A DNA stretch of 7,528 bases from Rhizobium sp. Q54 (lineage in GTDB: Bacteria > Pseudomonadota > Alphaproteobacteria > SMXS01). The number at the start of each line of letters is the position of its first letter. Position 1 is the first letter of the stretch. Under the pieces are notes generated by a model, which did not search any database, was not told the DNA's origin, and saw nothing but the letters and a program-made list of their open reading frames with translations. The stretch spans positions 1 through 7,528 of the forward strand of contig CAMBYA010000109.1 in NCBI GenBank assembly GCA_945872035.1, written 5' to 3'. The position numbers were made by a program, and so were the translations under genes. Of the stretch, positions 1 through 5,938 are shown one piece after another.

Positions 1-642
1 CTGGCGTCCGGCATCATCATCCTGCCGCAGCGCCAAGCGGCGCTGTTCGCCAAGCAGGCGGCGAACGCCGACGTGTTCTCGGGAGGCCGGCTGCGGCTGG
101 GCTTCGGCATCGGCTGGAACCAGATCGAGTACGAGGCGCTGGGCACGCCGTTCCAGGCCCGTGGCGCTCGGCTCGACGAGCAGGTCGACCTGCTGCGCAA
201 GCTGTGGACCGGCAAGCCGATCAGCCATGACGGCCGCTTCCACAAGGTGACCGACGCCGGCATCAATCCCGCGCCGGTGCGCAAGTCGATTCCGGTCTGG
301 TTCGGCGGCGCCTCGCAGGCGTCGATGGACCGCGTCGCCCGCACCGGCGACGGCTGGATTCCGGTGCTGCCCGCGGCGCAGGCCATCGACAAGGTGGCCG
401 AGATGCGCGCGCTGGTGAAGCAGGCCGGGCGCGACCCGGACGCGGTCGGCATCGACAACATCATCTTCGTCGGCGCCACGCTGGGCGGGCCGGTGCGCAC
501 GCCCGACGATGCCGCCGCCGACCACGCCACATGGAAGCAGGCGGGCGCGACGCACGTCACCATCCACACCATGGGCGCCGGGCTGAAGACGGCCGACGAG
601 CACCTGGCCTATTTGCGCCGGTTCAGGAGCGCCATCGGATAA
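1..642 (+). CDS. LLM-class (luciferase-like, probably F420-dependent) oxidoreductase, 3' part
   Basis: The reading frame is open from the first base to a TAA at 640-642, giving 213 residues of a protein whose N-terminus lies outside the window. The visible part matches the C-terminal two thirds of the bacterial luciferase-like TIM-barrel family, most like the TIGR03619/Rv2161c-type 'F420-dependent' group. Seen motifs are GIIILPQR near the start, then FSGGRLRLGFGIGWN, the EYEALG segment, LDEQVDLLRKLW, the strand-like IPVWFGGAS and the RTGDGWIPV loop. In this family these line the flavin/deazaflavin and substrate pocket. The substrate cannot be read from sequence, and F420 versus FMN use is uncertain because many proteobacteria lack F420. 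The GTG at codon 25 (position 73) is internal to the conserved core and is not the real start. No strong terminator follows; the gap to phaC is 177 bases. Confidence 0.9.
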   Translation: MASGIIILPQRQAALFAKQAANADVFSGGRLRLGFGIGWNQIEYEALGTPFQARGARLDEQVDLLRKLWTGKPISHDGRFHKVTDAGINPAPVRKSIPVWFGGASQASMDRVARTGDGWIPVLPAAQAIDKVAEMRALVKQAGRDPDAVGIDNIIFVGATLGGPVRTPDDAAADHATWKQAGATHVTIHTMGAGLKTADEHLAYLRRFRSAIG

Positions 643-720
643 AGCGTCTGCAGGCTCCGGCTGGTAGAACGAGGCTTTTCCAGCGCGTCACGCCAACGTA
701 ACAACGCTTTCATAGTATCC

Positions 721-742
721 GTGCACCCCGGCCCGAGTGCAC
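721..742. repeat. Two copies of palindrome GTGCAC upstream of phaC
   Basis: GTGCAC occurs at 721-726 and 737-742, separated by ten C/G-rich bases. Each copy is itself a palindrome and the two copies can also pair as a stem-loop. They sit about 80 bases before the phaC start, inside the 177-base gap 643-819, which otherwise holds no gene. The only AT-rich block there (about 706-718, containing CATAGTAT) is a weak -10 candidate with no convincing -35. The paired sites could be an operator for phaC control; TGC/GCA-rich sites are known for PhaR regulators, but this is speculation. Confidence 0.3.
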
Positions 743-819
743 TGGCGCGACATCCGATTCCACAAGGAACAAAGGACGCGTCCGTCTCGGTTTGGCCCTG
801 CACGTAGATCGGACAGTCC

Positions 820-2661
820 ATGCCCAACATCGTCAACGTCCCCCGGGTCCCGGCGGCGACAGCCGCGCCAGCGTCCGGTGCCTTTCCGGCGGTTCACTCC
901 CACACTGATCCGCGCCCGGAGATGAAGCCCTATGTGGATGGGACCAAGCTGGAGGCGCTCGATCGCTTGCTGCGGGCCATGCGCGGCCGCACGGCAGGCG
1001 GGCTATCGCCATGGTCGGTCGGCTCGGCGCTTGCCGACTGGGCGTTTCACCTTTCCGTGGCGCCCGGACGCCAGGCTGCGCTCGCATCCGATGCCGTGCG
1101 CGGAGCCCTCAAGCTGGCGTCCTACACGGCCAAGGCTGCCGCCGCCGGTGCGCCAGCCCCTATCGCGTCTGCGAAAGACGCCGACCAGCGGTTCGCGGCG
1201 AGCGAATGGTCAGGATTTCCCTACAATGTCATGGAACAGGGCTTTCGCCTTGCCGAAGGCTGGTGGGAAGACGCCATATTCGGCGCCAGGGGGACCACGC
1301 CTCCCCACGCCCGGCAGGTCTGGTCACTGACCCGGCAGATGCTCGACATGATGTCGCCGACCAATGTGCCGTGGATGAATCCGGAAATCGTGGAACGGAC
1401 CATGAAAGAGCGGGGCGAGAACCTTGCACGCGGGTTCTCCTACTGGCTCGACGATCTGGACCGCATGCTGAATGAGCGTCCGCCAGCGGGGACCGAAGCG
1501 TTCCGGGTTGGCGAGAACGTCGCCGTCACCCCCGGACGTGTCGTCTACCGCAATGACCTGATGGAAGTGATTCAGTACGAGCCGCAGACCCCGAGGGTCC
1601 AGGCGGAACCGATCCTGATCGTGCCCGCCTGGATAATGAAGTACTACATCCTCGACCTGTCGCAGCGGAATTCGCTGGTCCGCTATCTCGTCGAGCATGG
1701 ACACACCGTATTTATGATCTCGTGGAAGAACCCGACTGCCGCCGACCGCGACGTCGCCATCGACAACTATCGCCGCGACGGTGTGATGGCGGCGCTCGAT
1801 ACGATCTCGGCGATCATGCCGGCACGGCGCGTCCACGCCTGCGGCTATTGTCTGGGGGGAACGATCCTGTCGATCGCCGCCGCGACGATGGCGAGGGACG
1901 ATGACGACCGCCTCGCCAGCGTCAGCCTGCTGGCTGCCCAGACCGACTTCACGGAAGCAGGCGACCTGATGCTTTTCATCGACGAGTCACAGGTCACGCT
2001 GATGGAAGACATGATGTGGGAGCGAGGCTACCTGGAAGCATCCCAGATGTCGGGCGCGTTCCAGGCGCTGCGTTCCAATGATCTCGTGTGGTCCCGGATC
2101 ATCAAGACCTATGTGCTTGGCGAACGTGAGTCGCCCAATGACCTGATGGCCTGGAACGCCGACCAGACGCGCATGCCCTATCTGATGCACGCCCAGTATC
2201 TGCGCGGCCTGTTCCTGGAGAACCGCCTGTCGTCCGGGCGCTATGCCGTGGACGGTCGGGTCATTCACCTTGGAGATATTCGCGCCCCGGTGTTCGCTGT
2301 CGGAACTACGAAGGACCATATCGCTCCCTGGCGTTCGGTCTACAAGATCACACTGTTCGTCGATACGCCGGTGACCTTCGTTCTGACCAGCGGCGGGCAC
2401 AATGCCGGTATCGTCAGCGAACCGGGTCATCCGCATCGCCACTTCCAGATTATGGAGCGCATTCCAGGGCAGTCTTATCTCGACCCGGACAGCTGGGCGT
2501 CGATGGCGCCCGCGAAGAAAGGATCGTGGTGGGAGGAGTGGCACGCCTGGCTGGTCGCGCGGGGAACCGTCGGACTGGCCGACCCGCCGGCGATGGGCGC
2601 GCCCGACCGGGGACTTCCGCCGCGCGAAGCCGCGCCGGGGACCTATGTCTACCAGCGCTGA
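820..2661 (+). CDS. phaC: Class I-like poly(3-hydroxyalkanoate) synthase PhaC
   Basis: This gene encodes a 613-aa cytoplasmic/granule-bound enzyme that polymerises (R)-3-hydroxyacyl-CoA into polyhydroxyalkanoate with release of CoA. After a variable 35-residue N-terminus there is a PHBC_N-like helix region (about residues 40-85: ALDRLLRAM, GGLSP, DWAFHL, APGRQ). A PhaC_N region follows (about 122-290: RFAASEW, GFPYN, EGWWEDA, MLDMMSPTN, NPE, ENLARG). The alpha/beta-hydrolase core contains VPAWIMKYYILDL, ISWKNP and the PHA-synthase lipase-like box GYCLGG. The catalytic triad reads as Cys344, Asp499 (KDHIAPW) and His527 (SGGHNAG); the Asp-His spacing equals that of Ralstonia PhaC. Length is slightly above the roughly 590 aa usual for class I. 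The ATG at 820 is preceded only by a weak GGA at 811-813. The next in-frame ATG (922) would shorten the variable N-terminus without touching a domain, so the start is moderately certain. Its 3' end overlaps fabI by 17 bases. Confidence 0.95.
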   Translation: MPNIVNVPRVPAATAAPASGAFPAVHSHTDPRPEMKPYVDGTKLEALDRLLRAMRGRTAGGLSPWSVGSALADWAFHLSVAPGRQAALASDAVRGALKLASYTAKAAAAGAPAPIASAKDADQRFAASEWSGFPYNVMEQGFRLAEGWWEDAIFGARGTTPPHARQVWSLTRQMLDMMSPTNVPWMNPEIVERTMKERGENLARGFSYWLDDLDRMLNERPPAGTEAFRVGENVAVTPGRVVYRNDLMEVIQYEPQTPRVQAEPILIVPAWIMKYYILDLSQRNSLVRYLVEHGHTVFMISWKNPTAADRDVAIDNYRRDGVMAALDTISAIMPARRVHACGYCLGGTILSIAAATMARDDDDRLASVSLLAAQTDFTEAGDLMLFIDESQVTLMEDMMWERGYLEASQMSGAFQALRSNDLVWSRIIKTYVLGERESPNDLMAWNADQTRMPYLMHAQYLRGLFLENRLSSGRYAVDGRVIHLGDIRAPVFAVGTTKDHIAPWRSVYKITLFVDTPVTFVLTSGGHNAGIVSEPGHPHRHFQIMERIPGQSYLDPDSWASMAPAKKGSWWEEWHAWLVARGTVGLADPPAMGAPDRGLPPREAAPGTYVYQR

Positions 2662-3430
2662 GAACGGCTTTCGGCTCGATGGCCGCAAGGGCTTGGTGGT
2701 CGGCATCGCCAATGCCAGCTCCATCGCCTATGGCTGCGCCCGGGCTTTCCGGACACAGGGCGCGGACCTGGCGCTGACCTATCTGAACGAGAAGGCGCTC
2801 CCGTTCGTCGAGCCGCTGCGGGACGAGCTCGACGCCGAATTGTTCCTGCCCTGCGACCTGCGGATCGACGGCATGATCGACGCGGTATTCGACGAGATCT
2901 CGCGGCGCTGGGGACGGCTCGATTTCCTCCTGCACTCGGTCGCGTTCGCGCCGCGCGAGGACCTTCAGGGCCGGCTGACCGACTGTTCCCGCGACGGCTT
3001 CCTGATGGCGATGGACATTTCGTGCCACACCTTCATCCGCATGGCGCGCCTCGCCGAGCCGCTGATGGCCGATGGCGGCACGCTGTTCACCATGACCTAT
3101 CACGGCGCCGAACGGGTGGTGGACCACTACAACGTGATGGGGCCGGTGAAAGCGGCGCTCGAAAGCACCGTCCGTTACCTCGCTGCCGAGCTGGGTCCGA
3201 GGGGCATCCGCGTCCACGCCATCTCGCCAGGCCCGATCCGCACCCGCGCGGCCTCGGGCATCGACCGTTTCGACGCGCTGATGGAACAGGCGGCCGCCCG
3301 CGCCCCGGCACGGCAGCTGGTGGGGATCGAGGACGTCGGCGCCGTCACTGCGTTCCTTGCCTCGGACGCAGCCAGGCGGATGACCGGTGGCACGATCTAC
3401 GTCGACGCCGGCTACAACATCATGGCTTAG
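2645..3430 (+). CDS. fabI: Enoyl-[acyl-carrier-protein] reductase (NADH), FabI type
   Basis: This encodes a 261-aa short-chain dehydrogenase/reductase-superfamily enzyme that reduces the enoyl double bond in fatty-acid elongation. The cofactor site GIANASSIAYG is at residues 20-30. The FabI active-site layout is intact: Tyr152 (TYHGAER), Tyr162 (HYNVMG) and Lys169, corresponding to E. coli Tyr146, Tyr156 and Lys163 with the same spacings. The family signature SPGPIRTRAASGI follows and the end is the usual GGTIYVDAGYN. The ATG at 2645 lies inside the last codons of phaC (17-base overlap), which predicts translational coupling. The frame is open further upstream, but that part is phaC sequence read out of frame. 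FabI paralogues next to PHA synthase recur in alphaproteobacteria, so this may be a second copy tied to PHA precursor metabolism rather than the housekeeping enzyme. Ala100 replaces the E. coli Gly93 position. The gene ends in TAG, showing that TAG is a normal stop here. Confidence 0.95.
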   Translation: MSTSAENGFRLDGRKGLVVGIANASSIAYGCARAFRTQGADLALTYLNEKALPFVEPLRDELDAELFLPCDLRIDGMIDAVFDEISRRWGRLDFLLHSVAFAPREDLQGRLTDCSRDGFLMAMDISCHTFIRMARLAEPLMADGGTLFTMTYHGAERVVDHYNVMGPVKAALESTVRYLAAELGPRGIRVHAISPGPIRTRAASGIDRFDALMEQAAARAPARQLVGIEDVGAVTAFLASDAARRMTGGTIYVDAGYNIMA

Positions 3431-3433
3431 CGG

Positions 3434-3471
3434 CCAGACAAAACCAGCGCGCTTGCTGTCTGGTGGACAGC
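3434..3471 (+). promoter_or_regulatory. Two overlapping, mutually exclusive inverted repeats in the fabI-AKR gap
   Basis: CCAGACA (3434-3440) pairs perfectly with TGTCTGG (3457-3463). GCTGTC (3455-3460) pairs perfectly with GACAGC (3466-3471) around a five-base loop. The two stems share bases 3457-3463, so RNA could form only one at a time. They begin four bases after the fabI stop. Neither is followed by a T tract. They could be a 3' stabiliser or weak terminator for phaC-fabI, or a switching leader for the reductase downstream; function is unproven. Confidence 0.35.
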
Positions 3472-3528
3472 CCGCCGGGCGCGTGGCATCGTGCGCGCAA
3501 CCGTTTCGCAAACAGGGGAGACCGCACA

Positions 3529-4509
3529 ATGGAATACCGTAATCTGGGTAATTCCGGCCTGAAGATTTCGACCATCAGCCTGGGCACCAACAATTTCGGT
3601 GGCCGCACCGACATGGCCGAGACCCAGGCCGTCGTCGACAAGGCGCTCGACCAGGGCATCAGCATGTTCGACACCGCCGACGCCTATCCGACCGATCCGC
3701 ATCTGTGGGGCAAGTCCGAGGAGTTCCTGGGCAAGGCGCTGGGCGCCCGCCGCAAGGACATCGTGCTGGCCAGCAAGTTCGGCATGCCGATGGGTGCCGG
3801 CCCTTACATGAACGGCGGCTCGCGCCGCTATATCATGAACGCGGTCGAGGCCAGCCTGAAGCGCCTGGGCACCGATTACATCGATCTCTACCAGATGCAC
3901 TTCCCCGACGCGTCGACGCCGCTGGAGGAAACGCTGCTGGCGCTGGGCGACCTGGTCCAGCAGGGCAAGGTGCGCTACATCGGCTGCTGCAACTTCAAGG
4001 GCCACGTGCTGGTCGACGCCGTGCGCACCGCCCAGAAGCTGGGCGTGCCGCAGTTCGTGTCGGTGCAGAACTTCTACAACATCCTGCGCCGCGACGTTGA
4101 GGACGAGCGCCTCGCCGCCGCCAAGTACGTGGGCGTGGGCTTCCTGCCCTACTTCCCGCTGGCCTCGGGCATGCTGACCGGCAAGTACAAGCGCGGCGAG
4201 AAGCCCGCCGCCGGCACCCGCTTCGGCGAGGGCAGCAACATGGCCGGCCTGGGCGGTCTGGAGATGAACGACCGCAATTTCGACCTGGTCGAGAAGATCG
4301 AGGCATTCGGCAAGGAGCGCGGCCTGAGCGTGCTGGAAATCGCCGTCGCGTGGCTGCTCGCGCAGCCGGGCGTGACCTCGGTGATGGCGGGCGCCACCAA
4401 GCCGGCGCAGATCGAACAGAACGTCGCCGCCGCCGGCGCCAAGCTCTCGGCGGAAGACGTGAAGGCGCTCAACGACATGACCAAGCCGATGGGCGGTCTG
4501 CCGTTCTGA
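3529..4509 (+). CDS. Aldo/keto reductase
   Basis: This encodes a 326-aa cytoplasmic NADPH-dependent reductase of the aldo/keto reductase superfamily, a (beta/alpha)8 barrel that reduces aldehydes or ketones. The catalytic tetrad is complete: Asp48 and Tyr53 (FDTADAY), Lys83 (ASKFG) and His124 (YQMHFPD). Other family marks are the N-terminal RNLGNSGLKIS, the GKSEEFLGKAL helix, SLKRLGTDYIDLYQ, KVRYIGCCNF and the C-terminal cofactor segment GVTSVMAGATKPAQIEQN. It resembles the group of general reductases (YghZ/Tas/PdxI-like families) that take varied carbonyl substrates, so the substrate is not assignable. The ATG at 3529 is well supported by GGGGAG at 3515-3520, eight bases upstream, and by the conserved start MEYRNLGNSGLK. 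The frame stays open upstream only because it runs antiparallel to nothing conserved. A 98-base gap separates it from fabI, and a strong hairpin follows, so it may be its own unit. Confidence 0.95.
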   Translation: MEYRNLGNSGLKISTISLGTNNFGGRTDMAETQAVVDKALDQGISMFDTADAYPTDPHLWGKSEEFLGKALGARRKDIVLASKFGMPMGAGPYMNGGSRRYIMNAVEASLKRLGTDYIDLYQMHFPDASTPLEETLLALGDLVQQGKVRYIGCCNFKGHVLVDAVRTAQKLGVPQFVSVQNFYNILRRDVEDERLAAAKYVGVGFLPYFPLASGMLTGKYKRGEKPAAGTRFGEGSNMAGLGGLEMNDRNFDLVEKIEAFGKERGLSVLEIAVAWLLAQPGVTSVMAGATKPAQIEQNVAAAGAKLSAEDVKALNDMTKPMGGLPF

Positions 4510-4517
4510 TTGGATAA

Positions 4518-4537
4518 TCGCCCGGTTCGCCGGGCGA
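4518..4537 (+). terminator. Perfect 8-bp hairpin with TTCG loop after the aldo/keto reductase
   Basis: TCGCCCGG (4518-4525), loop TTCG, then CCGGGCGA (4530-4537) form a perfect stem starting eight bases after the TGA stop. The stem is GC-rich and the tetraloop is of the stabilising UUCG type. No T tract follows (CAAGTTCAGG), so it may act as a Rho-assisted terminator or as an mRNA 3'-end stabiliser rather than a classic intrinsic terminator. Confidence 0.65.
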
Positions 4538-4625
4538 CAAGTTCAGGAAGCCGTCCGCCATCCGCCAGCGTCCTTCGGGACAATGGAGGATATGCGGGCG
4601 GCTCCTTTCGTTTTGCGAGGCGATA

Positions 4626-5414
4626 ATGAGAATTCCGATTTTTCAGGTGGACGCGTTCACCGAGGCTCTGTTCGGCGGCAATCCCGCGGCGGTCTGTCCG
4701 CTCGATTCGTGGCTGCCGGACCCGGTGCTGCAGGCGATCGCGGCCGAGAACAATCTGTCCGAGACCGCCTTCTTCGTCCGCGACGGCGGCGACTACCGGC
4801 TGCGCTGGTTCACGCCGGGCGCCGAGGTGCCGCTGTGCGGCCATGCCACGCTCGCCAGCGCGTTCGTGATCCTGACCTTGCTGGAGGCCGGGCGTGACGC
4901 GGTGACGTTCCACACGCTAAGCGGACCGCTGACGGTGGTGCCCGAGGGCGACGGTTTCGCCATGACCCTGCAGCGCAAGTCGCTCGATTCGGTCACGCCG
5001 CCCGCCGGCCTGCCCGAGGCGCTGGGCGGCGTGCCGGCCGCATGGCTGGCGGGCGAGCGTGAGTATGTCGCTGTCTACGAAACCGAGGCCGAGGTTCGGG
5101 CGCTGAAACCGGATATCAGGGCGCTCCTGGGGTTCGATCGATCATACGTCATCGCCACCGCGCCCGGCTAGCGGACCGATTTCGTGCTGCGCTTTTTCGC
5201 GCCGTCCGTCGGCGTCGACGAGGATCCGGTCACCGGTTCGGCTCAATGCGTCGCCGCGCCCTACTGGGCCGGCAGGCTGGGCAGGGATACGCTGACCTGC
5301 CACCAGGCGTCGAAGCGCGGCGGCCTGCTGCGCAGCACGGTGCTTCCCGGCGCGGTGCGGGTGTCCGGCAGCTGTGTCCTGTATCTCGAGGGATCGATCG
5401 TGGTTCCGCGCTAG
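4626..5414 (+). pseudogene. PhzF-family isomerase/epimerase gene with in-frame amber stop
   Basis: The whole stretch reads in one frame as a PhzF-like protein (262 codons plus stop, normal for the family), except that codon 182 (5169-5171) is TAG. Before the stop are the family start RIPIFQVDAFTE, GGNPAAVC, the catalytic Glu46 in NNLSETAFFV, the RWFTPGAEVPLCGHAT segment with His73, and RSYVIATAPG. After the stop the frame continues without indel as TDFVLRFFAP, VDEDPVTGSA and KRGGLLRS to a TAG at 5412-5414. Asp200 and Ser205, equivalent to PhzF Asp208 and Ser213, lie beyond the break, so the 181-aa product should be inactive. The usual DPVTGSAH motif ends in Gln here. GCGAGG at 4615-4620 is a good ribosome site five bases before the ATG. 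The cause could be a recent nonsense mutation, a sequencing error or readthrough. Family members isomerise small metabolites; the substrate is unknown. Confidence 0.85.
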
Positions 5415-5440
5415 CGGAACGGGGCGAGACGGCCGCTAGC
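5410..5440. terminator. Bidirectional hairpin shared by convergent stop codons
   Basis: GCTAGCGG (5410-5417) and CCGCTAGC (5433-5440) form a perfect 8-bp inverted repeat around a 15-base loop. The left arm contains the normal TAG stop of the PhzF-like frame (5412-5414). The right arm contains the TAG stop of the convergent minus-strand small ORF (complement 5436-5438). An alternative pairing of GGGGC (5421-5425) with GCCCC (5439-5443) also exists. No T tract flanks either side. A shared bidirectional terminator or transcript-end stabiliser is the natural reading. Confidence 0.45.
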
Positions 5441-5510
5441 CCCAGAGCACCAGCGACATTGTACCAGCGAGCAGCGCGAACGCGTTGATCAGACCGAAAG
5501 CCTTAGCCAT
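5436..5510 (-). CDS. Putative 24-aa single-span hydrophobic membrane peptide
   Basis: A minus-strand ORF of 24 codons runs from an ATG at 5510 to a TAG at 5436-5438. It encodes a short basic N-terminus (MAKAF) followed by an almost unbroken apolar stretch (INAFALLAG, MSLVLWG) long enough for one membrane helix. AGGA (complement 5514-5517) lies three bases upstream of the ATG, a plausible though close ribosome site. A promoter-like pair (complement 5556-5585) would start a transcript about 40 bases upstream. The frame is open further upstream to 5633, but that extension lacks protein-like character and would begin upstream of the promoter. I recognise no family: it is comparable in size and character to small inner-membrane regulators, CydX-like subunits or type I toxin peptides, and none of these can be claimed. 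It may also be spurious, since 24 codons is too short for statistics. Confidence 0.4.
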   Translation of the reverse strand: MAKAFGLINAFALLAGTMSLVLWG

Positions 5511-5528
5511 TTTTCCTGTAGCCCCATG

Positions 5529-5577
5529 CCGGAACAGGGTTATTCCGGGCTGAGCTATATATGGCGTACCGGAACAG
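5529..5577. repeat. CCGGAA inverted repeat and CCGGAACAG direct repeats in the small-ORF leader
   Basis: CCGGAA (5529-5534) and TTCCGG (5543-5548) form a 6-bp inverted repeat with an eight-base spacer. The nonamer CCGGAACAG at 5529-5537 recurs identically at 5569-5577, exactly 40 bases away. One copy lies between the -35 and -10 candidates of the minus-strand promoter and the other in the leader before the small ORF. The arrangement suits either a repressor operator or an RNA hairpin at the transcript's 5' end. No regulator is identifiable in the window. Confidence 0.35.
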
Positions 5578-5585
5578 CACTGCAA
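5556..5585 (-). promoter_or_regulatory. Candidate sigma70-type promoter for the small hydrophobic ORF
   Basis: On the minus strand TTGCAG (complement 5580-5585) is followed after 18 bases by TATATA (complement 5556-5561). The -10 stands out in an otherwise GC-rich sequence. It would drive transcription toward the 24-codon ORF, with a leader of roughly 40 bases. It lies between the HNH stop (5642) and the small ORF. The match is partial (three of six and four of six consensus bases). Confidence 0.4.
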
Positions 5586-5641
5586 CATCCGGACATCCCA
5601 TGGAAAAGTATGGCGGTGCTGCGCAAATAGCATGGGCCTGT

Positions 5642-5932
5642 TCAGTGGTGCTGGATCCGTGCGCCGCGCGTCGCGACATGGAAATCCGGCGGCTTGCCGG
5701 CGAGCCAGGCAATGAACCGCGCGATTTCCGGATGGGCGCGCAACGCGTCGATGGTGGCGTAGGACCTGGCCAGCAAGGCTTCGCTGAACAGGCTGTGGAT
5801 CTTGCGGTGGCAGATAGGGTGCAGCAGCACGGTTTCCCGGCCGCCTTTCAGCCGTGGCACCAGGTGGTGCCGCTCACGCCGGAGCCCAAGCGGACGGTCG
5901 CAAAGCGGACAGATGTCGGTTCCGGTCTCCAT
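5642..5932 (-). CDS. Small HNH endonuclease-family protein
   Basis: This minus-strand gene encodes 96 aa resembling the compact HNH proteins common in proteobacterial chromosomes. Seen are a zinc-knuckle pair Cys8/Cys11 (CPLC), the double histidine His22-His23 followed by LVPRLKGG, and then LLHPICHRKIH with Cys41, His42 and His46. The asparagine position of the canonical H-N-H is His38 here, as is usual for this small subgroup. The C-terminal part (ATIDALRAHPEIARFIAWLAGKPPDF) is a conserved tail. Known HNH proteins nick or cut DNA, but no target or biological role is established for this small type. It is divergent from the PNPOx-like gene (start-to-start gap 41 bases). No Shine-Dalgarno is visible before the ATG at 5932; a promoter-like sequence immediately upstream suggests a leaderless mRNA. 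No partner methylase or intron is visible, so a restriction or homing role is not supported. Confidence 0.88.
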   Translation of the reverse strand: METGTDICPLCDRPLGLRRERHHLVPRLKGGRETVLLHPICHRKIHSLFSEALLARSYATIDALRAHPEIARFIAWLAGKPPDFHVATRGARIQHH

Positions 5933-5938
5933 CGCGAG

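Noticed and set aside
609..836. Minus-strand ORFs in the gap before phaC (609-836 and 688-903)
   Set aside because: No conserved motif, no ribosome site, and both run into flanking coding sequence; the gap looks regulatory.
2402..2644. Upstream extension of the fabI frame
   Set aside because: The bases encode the conserved C-terminus of PhaC in another frame; FabI homology starts after the ATG at 2645.
2450..3529. Long minus-strand open frame (about 359 codons) opposite fabI
   Set aside because: It lies antisense to a clearly conserved enzyme, has arginine/proline-rich low-information sequence, and is a typical product of high-GC codon bias. The same applies to minus-strand frames at 1324-1836, 1987-2724, 4149-4913 and 6571-7425.
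4583..4897. Plus-strand ORF of 104 codons overlapping the start of the PhzF-like gene
   Set aside because: It is an out-of-frame shadow of conserved PhzF sequence with arginine-rich, non-family content.
5169..5171. Recoding of TAG (pyrrolysine-type or reassigned code)
   Set aside because: TAG terminates fabI and ends the PhzF-like frame itself, and no recoding element or pyl gene is visible.
5184..5414. GTG-started 76-codon ORF as a separate gene
   Set aside because: It is the direct in-frame continuation of the PhzF-like protein, starts inside its domain 2, and has no ribosome site of its own.
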